Positions 1 through 6,724 of a stretch of DNA of 7,206 nt are shown here, in pieces (positions within the stretch are counted from its first letter, which is position 1; every line of letters starts with the position of its first letter). Below the pieces are notes generated by a model that was given only the letters and a program-made list of their open reading frames with translations, was not told the DNA's origin and did not search any database. A program made the translations under genes and the position numbers. Origin of the DNA: Flavobacteriales bacterium UBA3364. GTDB lineage: Bacteria > Bacteroidota > Bacteroidia > Flavobacteriales_F > PHOS-HE28. Location of the stretch: assembly GCA_002360495.1 (NCBI GenBank), contig DEQO01000015.1, forward strand, positions 1-7,206. Reading direction: 5' to 3'.

Positions 1-409
1 CCGGCAGGCCGTGGCGCTCGGCAACCGGGAGAACATGTTCCGTGACCTCCGTTCGGACATGGATGTGGATCAGTTGCAAAGGCGTGCTACGCTGCATTTG
101 CGCCACCAGCTTGCGGAACGCCCGGCGCACCAGGCGATCCCCGAAGCCGAAACGCCTCAACGGCGTCAGGATGCGGACGCGATGGACCGGAATGCCATGT
201 TCCACGTTCTCGGATACTTCCATGGTGGGCCATCGCCAGGGGCCTTTCAGCACCTCCATGTAGATGACGATGACCGGGCGGTATCGCGCGATCACTTCGA
301 TGTGTTCACGAATGAAGATGCCTGTCACGTCCGGGTCCGTCGGCCACCAACCGACAACGCACAATACCGGGCCGTCCGAAGCGGTCGTTTCAGTGTCCGG
401 AGCGGTCAT
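1..409 (-). CDS. Glycosyltransferase, GT4-like, N-terminal part (runs off left edge)
   Basis: This is the N-terminal 136 residues of a probable GT-B fold, GT4-type glycosyltransferase; the rest lies outside the window. After a short polar leader comes a first beta strand with a glycine turn (PVLCVVGWWPTDPDVTG, residues 14-30). The stretch GIFIREHIEVI (30-40) matches the 'G.FI..h...l' signature of the acceptor-side domain. A second hydrophobic strand follows (PVIVIYMEV), then a basic helix (residues 85-103). The segment IHIHVRTEVTEHVLPVAERHGLP (114-136) matches the 'H.H....A...g.P' region of these enzymes. The donor-binding domain with EX7E is not visible. The ATG at 409 is chosen because an in-frame TGA lies at 424-422. 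It starts 25 bp after the flippase stop, so it is probably co-transcribed. It likely adds a sugar to a lipid-linked glycan at the inner face of the cytoplasmic membrane. The donor and acceptor are unknown. Confidence 0.8.
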   Translation of the reverse strand, partial: MTAPDTETTASDGPVLCVVGWWPTDPDVTGIFIREHIEVIARYRPVIVIYMEVLKGPWRWPTMEVSENVEHGIPVHRVRILTPLRRFGFGDRLVRRAFRKLVAQMQRSTPLQLIHIHVRTEVTEHVLPVAERHGLP

Positions 410-434
410 CGGAGCGGGTATTCACGGTATTCAG

Positions 435-1766
435 CTACGGACCCGGCTTCCATGCTGCAGGATTGCGGAGAAGGACAAGGTCGGCGGGTCGGAGAAGGAA
501 AAGATCATGTACGGGGATGTGCAACCGGTAGCGGATCACGAGTACGATCACAAGGAGGATGACGAAATAGGAAACGGTGCTGGCGATCGCGGCCCCTTCA
601 ATGCCCCAATAGGGGATCAGCAGCCAGTCCAGGCCGATAGTGATCAGTGCGCCGACCGAGGTGCCAAGCAGGTTGAACCGTTGCACACCACCTTGGATAA
701 CGAGTTGGGCCAGCAATTTGGAAGCACTGCTGAACAGGATGCCGGGGAGCAGGAGTTGCAGGGCACTCACCGAATCGCTGAACACTTCACCATAGAGCAG
801 CGGGATGACCCACCCGGCCAAGGCGCCCATGATCGCCGAAAGCACAAGTACGGTGGTGAAGTTCAAGCGCGACACAGCCTTGAAACGCGCCAGCACCTCG
901 TCCTTCACTTGGCCGAACAGGAAGGGCTGCATCACTCGCGCGAACGGCTCGGGCACATGGAACAGCAACTGCGCGATGCCCACGGCTACCGCATAGAGGC
1001 CGAGTTCCCCAGCCCCTCGGTAGTAATCGACCACCCAGACATCGAACCGGTAGTTGATCAGGTTGATCAGATTGCTCAAATGGCCCACCATGGAAAACGC
1101 CAGGATGGGTCGCAGCAGGGACCATCTCCAGACCAATACCGGTGGTACCCGCACGAATCGGATGTACAACCCGCACCAGGTCAGGCTCAGCAACAGCATG
1201 GTGACGATGGTAACGGCCAGCACGGCTGGGAAGATCCGCTCGGGGGCCAGCCGTTCCTGCACGAGATAGAGCATCACGAAGCCCGTTGCGCTCAAGCCTG
1301 CGTTCAAGAGCGCCATGGCGTTCAGTACTTTGAAACGCTTCAGCCCGAGGAGGATCGCCGAAACCGCATTGTTCAACAAGCTGAGGATGATGAGCAGGTA
1401 GACAAAGCCCCAATAGGTCCAGTGCAGCCGGTTGGGCGGCATAAGCAAAGCACTGAGGTCATCCCATCGGGAGATCCCCAAAAGGACCAGCGGGACCAGC
1501 AGAAGATTGACCAGTAGCAAACTCGCCGCTGCACCGATACTCGAGTGTGCATCACCCGTCGTTCTTGCCGTGAAATAGGTGATGCCGATCCCCATGTTCA
1601 TGCCCATCAACATGCTCAGCAGGGCCGCCTGGTTGGTCAACAGGGCATATTCACCGCGCCCAACATCGCCCAGCATGCGGGTCATCAGGGTGCTGGCGAG
1701 GAAATAGAGCAGCAATGTCGGCGCCTGCGTGAGGAAGGTCTGCACTATGCTTCGGCGCATTGACAT
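435..1766 (-). CDS. Wzx-like polysaccharide flippase (MOP/MATE superfamily)
   Basis: This 443-residue, very hydrophobic protein has about 12 predicted membrane helices, roughly at 13-31, 45-65, 79-98, 119-141, 146-169, 178-201, 219-237, 255-275, 302-325, 333-355, 364-385 and 388-411. That layout and length are normal for Wzx/RfbX-type lipid-linked oligosaccharide flippases. Family hallmarks are visible: TRMLGDVGRGEYALL (29-43), YRFDVWVVDYYRGAGELGLY (239-258), LQLLLPGILF (336-345) and IPYWGIEGAAIASTVSY (384-400). It should move undecaprenyl-linked glycan units across the inner membrane for O-antigen, capsule or exopolysaccharide assembly. No polymerase (Wzy) is in the window. The ATG at 1766 is followed by another at 1760; either could be used and neither has a well-spaced Shine-Dalgarno. 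The gene sits between two glycosyltransferase genes, which supports the role. A distant MATE drug exporter is the alternative, but the context makes it unlikely. Confidence 0.88.
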   Translation of the reverse strand: MSMRRSIVQTFLTQAPTLLLYFLASTLMTRMLGDVGRGEYALLTNQAALLSMLMGMNMGIGITYFTARTTGDAHSSIGAAASLLLVNLLLVPLVLLGISRWDDLSALLMPPNRLHWTYWGFVYLLIILSLLNNAVSAILLGLKRFKVLNAMALLNAGLSATGFVMLYLVQERLAPERIFPAVLAVTIVTMLLLSLTWCGLYIRFVRVPPVLVWRWSLLRPILAFSMVGHLSNLINLINYRFDVWVVDYYRGAGELGLYAVAVGIAQLLFHVPEPFARVMQPFLFGQVKDEVLARFKAVSRLNFTTVLVLSAIMGALAGWVIPLLYGEVFSDSVSALQLLLPGILFSSASKLLAQLVIQGGVQRFNLLGTSVGALITIGLDWLLIPYWGIEGAAIASTVSYFVILLVIVLVIRYRLHIPVHDLFLLRPADLVLLRNPAAWKPGP

Positions 1767-1835
1767 CGGCTCGGTCGATAAGAGGCCGGGATGGTGGTCC
1801 GCGCGATACGGTCCAGGACCATCCTCCTCGGATGT

Positions 1836-4121
1836 TCAGAAGCGAAAGGGTAGTTGGTCCAACAGGTGGGTGAAGTGTTGTTGCCTGGCGAACGCAAGGC
1901 GCGTTGCGTACGCGTTGGCCGGCTCCCCGTTCTTCCGCCATTCCTTGAAACGGAGCAGGGCGGATCCATGGTCGTCCGTCATGTAGACGAGGTCGGGCAT
2001 GGTGGAATACTCGGAGAACCAGCTCGAGAAGATCGGTTTGCCCTGGCCGAGGAACTGCACGATCTTCTGGCTGGAGATCCGGTTCGCAGGATGTTCCGGT
2101 CGCATGTAGAGGAAACCGAATCCTGCACCTGCGATCAATTCGCGCAGCTGCGAATAAGGTACCTCTGGCAGGCAGATCACATTCGCGTATTTCTGCTCCT
2201 GCAGGATACGCTTGCCGATCGGGTCTTCAACCCGCCTCGGGCCGACGATCACCCAGTTCACATCCGGGTTCGCCTGGAAGAGCTTCTCCCAAAGGGCGAA
2301 ATCGTGGCGGTCATTGATGTTGCCTATGTACAGTCCATAACCGGGTGGTGCCGGGAGTTTGGCCCGGTCAACGGTCACCTGGGCCATATCGGCATCCGAA
2401 AGGCCATGGGGCAGGTGATGCACCGACTTGCTCAGGGCCTTGAAACGAGGCATCAGGTCACGCGCAACGCAGAACACATGATCGCACCGTTCGGCCAGCA
2501 GTCGCTCCCCGCGCCAGCGGAAGGCATGGTCATCGGCGCAATGGTATACAGCCAGGCAAACGTCCAGTCCGGCCGGGTTGGCCAGGCGGCTCGGGTCGAA
2601 GGCCCAAAAGAGCGGCTTTTTCAGGTTGGCCCGTTTCAGGAAGGCGCGTAGGCGCGAGTTGATGATCCTGTCGTTCAGGCCACCGAGCCGACCTCCGAGC
2701 AAGGGTATGGCGTTGTGGTAGGAGAGCACCGTTATCCCTTCCGGGGTGGCCCGCCGCGCGATGCGTGTCCGGAACAAATGGGCGGGCTTCCAATGATCCG
2801 TGGGGTCAATGAAGAAGACGCGTCGCCGTGCGCTGAGCGCGATCGCGAACCGGTGTTTGCTATACCGCGGCCCCGACCACCCTTCGTTCGAAACGATCAG
2901 GATAGGACTGTCCAACGGTACGAGCTTTCGAGGATCTTCCCGAGGGTCGGCCGTTGCTGCTCCCTCCTTGAGGTCTTTTTCCAGAGGGATGGGCACCGCA
3001 CCGCGTGCGCGATCAAGGCCTTCAAGGATCAGGACGATCAACCGATCGTAATCGACCGAATCCATATACGTATTCACCGCCGCAGCATCCACCGCCCGCC
3101 TGCCCTCGACGATATCCCCGACCAGATCCAGGAAATGGGCCTTGTCTTCCGCCTTGAAGTAGCCTTTTCCTTCCAGCGCGGGGACATAACTGTTGTTCGT
3201 GGACACCACCGGGCACAGCTGTGCCAGGTAGGTGAGTACCTTCAAAGGTGTTCGTCCTGGTGCGATCGGCTCGGCCAAAGTGGGCTCGAAGTCGTAGGTC
3301 AGCAGCCCAGCGACCGCACCCCGGATCAGGTCTTTCAGGTCTCCGGGGTGTTTGACGCCCAAGTAGGTCACGTTGGGCAGGGCGAAAAGCCTTTCCCGCA
3401 GTTCCTCCAATGCGGGTCGCATATGGAACGATTGGCCAGCAATGACCATCCGCAACCCAGGGTAGCGCTGCGCGATCGCGATGAGCAGTTCGTAGTTCAA
3501 GTAGTGGCTGAGCCCGGTAGCCAGCACCAGGTATCTGCCCCACTTTTCCTGGAGGGCCTTCACCGTCGCAGGGTCTGACGTGCGGTCATCGGCCCGGACA
3601 CCATGCGGCACCAGCACGCAGTTCGCATTGAGCGCACTGTAGTAGCGGAGGTACCAGGGGTTGATCGCGACCACAAGGTCCGAGCCCTTTGCGAAGGAAC
3701 TGTCGTTCGGCAGGTTCTGGTAGGGATCCACCACATGGTAGATGACCCGTGTTCCGGGTTTCCGAAGGACCTTATCCTGCACAACTGTGGTAGGGTGAAA
3801 GCACCAGAACAGGACTTCCCCGTCGGGGAGCAAAGAGCGCAGTTTCAGCGCATTCAGCCGATTGACCAGTCGGGCCAATGGCCCGGGAAGGAAGCGCAAA
3901 GGAAGGTTGTTCCGATACGCCACCACATTCACCCCCTCGGCCACGGCACGCACCGTCACTCCAAAGGAGAACAGGTCGGTCCAGCGCCAGCGATCGGGGA
4001 GGCTTACGAAATAGACTTTGTGCGAGCGGGCGAGACGGGCAGCGTAATGGTGTTTGGAATACCACATGTCTCCCCAAGGTTCCAGGGAGAAGATGAAAAT
4101 GGTGCGCTGGTGGGCCGTCAT
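1836..4121 (-). CDS. Tandem-duplicated (two-module) glycosyltransferase, GT-B/GT4-like
   Basis: This 761-residue protein is about twice the usual length of a GT-B glycosyltransferase because it contains two diverged copies in series. Copy 1 spans about 6-372 and copy 2 about 405-761. They are joined by a charged, Pro-rich linker (about 373-404). The copies stay in register at an offset of about 400 residues: IFIFSLEPWG with YSKH at 21-24 versus ILIVSNEGWS with YSKH at 420-423; LFWCFHP (104-110) versus LFWAFDP (504-510); VIYHVVD versus AVYHCAD; VPHG (171-174) versus LPHG (570-573); MVIAGQ versus WVIVGP; PLKVLTYLAQ (292-301) versus SQKIVQFLGQ (684-693). The arrangement resembles TuaH-like enzymes of cell-wall polysaccharide synthesis. 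It is presumably cytosolic or peripheral to the inner membrane, with no signal peptide or membrane helix. ATG 4121 is the only good start; an in-frame TAA lies upstream and the first strand begins at once. The second Glu of EX7E is replaced in both copies (T297 and Q689). Sugar specificity is unknown. Confidence 0.88.
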   Translation of the reverse strand: MTAHQRTIFIFSLEPWGDMWYSKHHYAARLARSHKVYFVSLPDRWRWTDLFSFGVTVRAVAEGVNVVAYRNNLPLRFLPGPLARLVNRLNALKLRSLLPDGEVLFWCFHPTTVVQDKVLRKPGTRVIYHVVDPYQNLPNDSSFAKGSDLVVAINPWYLRYYSALNANCVLVPHGVRADDRTSDPATVKALQEKWGRYLVLATGLSHYLNYELLIAIAQRYPGLRMVIAGQSFHMRPALEELRERLFALPNVTYLGVKHPGDLKDLIRGAVAGLLTYDFEPTLAEPIAPGRTPLKVLTYLAQLCPVVSTNNSYVPALEGKGYFKAEDKAHFLDLVGDIVEGRRAVDAAAVNTYMDSVDYDRLIVLILEGLDRARGAVPIPLEKDLKEGAATADPREDPRKLVPLDSPILIVSNEGWSGPRYSKHRFAIALSARRRVFFIDPTDHWKPAHLFRTRIARRATPEGITVLSYHNAIPLLGGRLGGLNDRIINSRLRAFLKRANLKKPLFWAFDPSRLANPAGLDVCLAVYHCADDHAFRWRGERLLAERCDHVFCVARDLMPRFKALSKSVHHLPHGLSDADMAQVTVDRAKLPAPPGYGLYIGNINDRHDFALWEKLFQANPDVNWVIVGPRRVEDPIGKRILQEQKYANVICLPEVPYSQLRELIAGAGFGFLYMRPEHPANRISSQKIVQFLGQGKPIFSSWFSEYSTMPDLVYMTDDHGSALLRFKEWRKNGEPANAYATRLAFARQQHFTHLLDQLPFRF

Positions 4122-4210
4122 GCCAAGGCCGCGATGCCATGCGGTCCGTTGCGGTGGTGGTCTGCGAAATTAGTCATCGCACAAGGTCCTTTGGTCCAGT
4201 GCGGAACATC

Positions 4211-5095
4211 TCAAAGACCGATGGAGGTAGCCACTTCCGGGCGGCAGATGAGGTAGTTGAAATGGCCGCTGCGGGAGAGGGCTTCCACCCGTGGAGGAGG
4301 CCAGGTGACATCGTCGATGTTGTAATACACGTAATCAAGACCATGGATCAGGCCGGCCACTTCACGGGCCACTTCCTCGGTCAACAGTTCGATGAGCATG
4401 GTGGGGCGGTCCTTGCGCAACAGCGCCTGGAACCCCCTGAGCACGGCCGGTTCATGGGTCTCCACATCGATCTTCAGCAGGTCCACGGTCCCGGCCCCGG
4501 TCATTTCCACGAGGTCCATCACGGTAAGGCATGGCACTTCAACGGGACGCAATTGTGTGCTGGCCTTGTTCCACTCCTTGTTCAACGAAACCGATAGCAC
4601 GTGTTCGCTTTCGGTCATATCGTAAAGGACCGCTGTGCCCTTGTGGTCGGAGACAGCCGCATGCACGCCTTTGACGCGTTCCCCGTTCAGCGCTATGTTC
4701 TTCCGGAGCTTCTCGAAGATGCGCTCTACCGGTTCGACCGCTACGACAACGGCTTCCGGATTGGCTGCTTGTGCCAGCAGGCCGAACACACCGGTATTGG
4801 CACCGATATCGAAGATGACCTTGGAGCGGGCGGACAGTCGTCGCCAGAGTTCAAGGGAGACCTTTTCCCACCCGTCCAAACCCCGCCAGAACAGTTCGTT
4901 TTCGATCACATAGCCATGGTGTACCATCCGGAAGCTGGCGTTTTCGCCTACCGGTATGGTGATGGTCCCTTTGAAATGCAGGTGCCGGAATACCGGTTCG
5001 GGCAGCTTTGCGACCGAGCGTACGAGGGAGAAAACAGGTTGTTTGAAGGGGATCGCCTCATAGGTATGCTTGGCTATGCGCTTCAGAAGGGACAT
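4211..5095 (-). CDS. FkbM family SAM-dependent methyltransferase
   Basis: This 294-residue class I methyltransferase is likely to O-methylate a hydroxyl, probably on a sugar of the neighbouring polysaccharide pathway. Numbering from the ATG, the SAM-binding motif I is VIFDIGANTGVFGLLA (93-108). The acidic end of strand 2 is VAVEPV (118-123). The FkbM signature LLKIDVETHEPAVLRG lies at 206-221, with Thr where many members have Gly (KIDVEGHE). MLIELLTEEV (233-242) is the following strand. The N-terminal 90 residues, with MVHHGYVIENELFW, are the cap region often seen ahead of the fold in this family. The reading frame can be extended 9 bases to a TTG at 5104, but the ATG at 5095 needs no rare start, so I chose it. 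It is the first gene of the leftward cluster visible here and lies 89 bp before the tandem glycosyltransferase. No membrane segment is seen, so it should be cytosolic. The acceptor cannot be predicted. Confidence 0.88.
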   Translation of the reverse strand: MSLLKRIAKHTYEAIPFKQPVFSLVRSVAKLPEPVFRHLHFKGTITIPVGENASFRMVHHGYVIENELFWRGLDGWEKVSLELWRRLSARSKVIFDIGANTGVFGLLAQAANPEAVVVAVEPVERIFEKLRKNIALNGERVKGVHAAVSDHKGTAVLYDMTESEHVLSVSLNKEWNKASTQLRPVEVPCLTVMDLVEMTGAGTVDLLKIDVETHEPAVLRGFQALLRKDRPTMLIELLTEEVAREVAGLIHGLDYVYYNIDDVTWPPPRVEALSRSGHFNYLICRPEVATSIGL

Positions 5096-5189
5096 GGCTG
5101 GCAATGGTCTGCATCAAAGGAACGGCGATCCGGGCCAAGGTTGCCCGATCGACGGAACCGGCATGGGAAGGGTCGAAGCGGACAAGCAA

Positions 5190-5219
5190 TTAGATGACTG
5201 CCCGGAATGCCTATCCTTG
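5190..5219 (+). promoter_or_regulatory. Candidate Bacteroidota-type promoter for the rightward methyltransferase
   Basis: TTAG at 5190-5193 and TATCCTTG at 5212-5219 are separated by 18 bases. They resemble the Bacteroidota sigma consensus TTTG / TAnnTTTG, with one mismatch in each box. The predicted transcript would start near 5224, downstream of the ATG at 5207 but upstream of the ATG at 5252, which favours the later start. For the opposite gene only a -7-like TTCCTTTG (minus strand, 5121-5114) is visible, without a well-spaced -33 box. This is a motif match by eye. Confidence 0.25.
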
Positions 5220-5251
5220 CACTTGATATCCGCGGTACGGCGGGCAAGGCC

Positions 5252-6088
5252 ATGAGCGACCCCAAGATGACCAACAAGCAGGTCCTTGTCGTTGTATTGG
5301 TCCCATTGGGCATTCTTGCGATCTCCGTTCTCGCCTACAGCATTGTGGGCCCGCCGGCCTTGCTGTTCCCTCCGGTGCTGGGAACTGTTTTCCTGGCTTG
5401 GTTGATCATCGAACTGCGCCACTTCATCGTCGGTCGTTTCGTGCGCCTGACCGAGGAGAACAGGGCCCAATTCAACCAGGTGGAAGCCATTCTGGGCCTT
5501 TCCCGCTTCCTGGACCCCAAATACCCTTTGCCCGCCACGCGAGGCTGGGCCGCATCGCCGGACATGCTTCGCGAGATCGTGATGCAAGTGCTCAGCGATG
5601 CTCCACAGATGGTGTTGGAGGCGAGCAGCGGTACCTCCACACTGGCTTTGGCCTATGCGCTGGAGCGGGTGGGCAAGGGCCGTGTGGTGGCCCTGGAGCA
5701 TGATGCTGATTATGCCGAACGCACCCAACGCATGCTGGCACTCCACGGCCTGCAGCACCGGGCAACGGTGGTGCATGCTCCGCTCGTCGAGCACCGGATC
5801 AATGGCGTCGAGTTGCTGTGGTACGACATTTCCAAGGCCACGATCGATCTCCCCATCGACATGGTCGTCGTGGACGGTCCGCCCGATACCACGCGTCCCA
5901 TGGCGCGCTATCCGGCCATTCCCGTGTTGCATTCCAAATTGGCGAAGTCTTCGCGGGTACTTCTTGATGATGGAGGGCGCCAGGACGAACGCGCCACTGC
6001 CGAGCTATGGGCCAAGGAATTCAAGGCCACGACCATCCAGTATCTTGAACTGGAGAAGGGAGCTTGGTTGTTGAGGTTCGATCGGTAG
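5252..6088 (+). CDS. Membrane-anchored class I SAM-dependent methyltransferase-like protein
   Basis: From the ATG at 5252 this is 278 residues. A short polar N-terminus is followed by two hydrophobic helices (about 10-30 and 35-55), which should anchor the protein in the inner membrane with the catalytic domain probably in the cytoplasm. The soluble part carries the signature of a widespread methyltransferase family often found near polysaccharide loci: YPLPATRGWAASPD (91-104); MVLEASSGTSTLALAYALE (120-138), which stands in for the usual E.GSG.ST SAM loop; VVALEHDADYAERT (145-158); WYD (190-192); and MVVVDGPPDTTRPMARYPA (204-222). RVLLDDGGRQDE follows at 235-246. The DGPP and LDD segments are the typical active-site strands. 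The acceptor is unknown. An upstream in-frame ATG at 5207 would add 15 residues without homology, and ATG 5267 is a further option; I prefer 5252. It is divergent from the FkbM gene and 48 bp ahead of rdgB, so it may be co-transcribed with rdgB. Confidence 0.82.
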   Translation: MSDPKMTNKQVLVVVLVPLGILAISVLAYSIVGPPALLFPPVLGTVFLAWLIIELRHFIVGRFVRLTEENRAQFNQVEAILGLSRFLDPKYPLPATRGWAASPDMLREIVMQVLSDAPQMVLEASSGTSTLALAYALERVGKGRVVALEHDADYAERTQRMLALHGLQHRATVVHAPLVEHRINGVELLWYDISKATIDLPIDMVVVDGPPDTTRPMARYPAIPVLHSKLAKSSRVLLDDGGRQDERATAELWAKEFKATTIQYLELEKGAWLLRFDR

Positions 6089-6136
6089 ATCGGGGGACCA
6101 TCGGACGGGACTGCTGGCGGAATTGCAATTGACCGG

Positions 6137-6724
6137 ATGGATCGCTTGGTACTTTGCACAGGGAACGCCGGCAAGGTCGCTGAACTTCGTGCGTTGCTCG
6201 GCACGACCATCGAAGTATTATCGCTCCATGAGGTGGGCCTGCCGCTTGACCTGCCGGAGACCGGTGACACCTTGCAAGCCAATGCCCTGGAGAAAGCGCG
6301 GTTCGCCTACCAGCGCTGCAACATCGCGTGCCTTGCGGATGATACCGGCCTGGAGGTCGACGCATTGCACGGCGCCCCCGGTGTGTTCTCCGCGCGGTAT
6401 GCGGGTGAAGAAAAGGATGCCTCCGCCAACATCGCCCTAGTACTCCGTGAGATGATCGATCGTTCCGATAGAAAGGCCCGTTTCCGGACCGTGCTGGCCT
6501 TGGTCACTGCCGAAGGGGAGTACACGTTCGAAGGCATCGTGGAAGGATCCATCACGCGTGCCGCGCGGGGTTCCGGAGGGTTCGGATACGATCCCATTTT
6601 CCAGCCTGTCGGGCACGAGCGCACTTTCGCCGAGATGGATGCCGCGACCAAGAATTCCATGAGCCATCGAGCGCTGGCGATGCGATCGGCAATGGATCAC
6701 CTCACCGGGCTGGCACGTCGCTGA
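6137..6724 (+). CDS. rdgB: RdgB/HAM1 family XTP/dITP pyrophosphatase
   Basis: This house-cleaning enzyme hydrolyses non-canonical purine triphosphates (XTP, dITP, ITP) to monophosphate and pyrophosphate in the cytosol, keeping deaminated purines out of DNA and RNA. The 195 residues match the family length. The signatures are complete: CTGNAGKVAEL (7-17), the phosphate-binding start; LADDTGLEVDAL (66-77), with the catalytic and metal-binding Asp pair; GAPGVFSARYAG (79-90); GGFGYDPIFQP (147-157), the base-recognition loop; and TFAEM then SHRALA (176-181) near the C-terminus. ATG 6137 places TGNAGK at the expected distance from the start. A 10-base palindrome lies just before the start. It follows the membrane-anchored methyltransferase by 48 bp. 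Its last 28 bases overlap the convergent D-Ala-D-Ala ligase gene. It appears intact. Confidence 0.97.
   Translation: MDRLVLCTGNAGKVAELRALLGTTIEVLSLHEVGLPLDLPETGDTLQANALEKARFAYQRCNIACLADDTGLEVDALHGAPGVFSARYAGEEKDASANIALVLREMIDRSDRKARFRTVLALVTAEGEYTFEGIVEGSITRAARGSGGFGYDPIFQPVGHERTFAEMDAATKNSMSHRALAMRSAMDHLTGLARR

Noticed and set aside
264..1517. 417-codon plus-strand ORF opposite the flippase gene
   Set aside because: It is rich in Gln, His, Asp and Glu, as expected for the antisense of a hydrophobic membrane protein. It has no recognisable domain, and the minus strand has a clear Wzx-like product.
1854..3578. Long plus-strand ORFs (1854-2651 and 2715-3578) opposite the tandem glycosyltransferase
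   Set aside because: They are shadows of a well-supported minus-strand gene in GC-rich DNA. The proteins show no family motifs.
4184..4196. Short direct repeat GGTCC-ttt-GGTCC in the gap before the tandem glycosyltransferase
   Set aside because: A repeat of two 5-base units is expected by chance and has no further copies nearby.
5114..5138. Possible promoter for the FkbM gene (TTCCTTTG on the minus strand with an upstream TTG)
   Set aside because: The spacing between the boxes is only about 14 bases and the first A of the -7 box is missing, so it is too weak to list as a feature.
5207..5251. Earlier ATG (5207) as start of the rightward methyltransferase
   Set aside because: The extra 15 residues lack family similarity, and the start would lie upstream of the predicted transcript start. 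ATG 5252 precedes the polar leader and helix hairpin.
5114..5932. 272-codon minus-strand ORF opposite the rightward methyltransferase
   Set aside because: The plus strand carries recognisable methyltransferase motifs. The antisense product is Gln/His-rich without domains.
6079..6092. CGATC-ggta-GATCG hairpin at the end of the rightward methyltransferase as a terminator
   Set aside because: The stem is only five base pairs, contains the stop codon region in its loop, and has no T-run after it.
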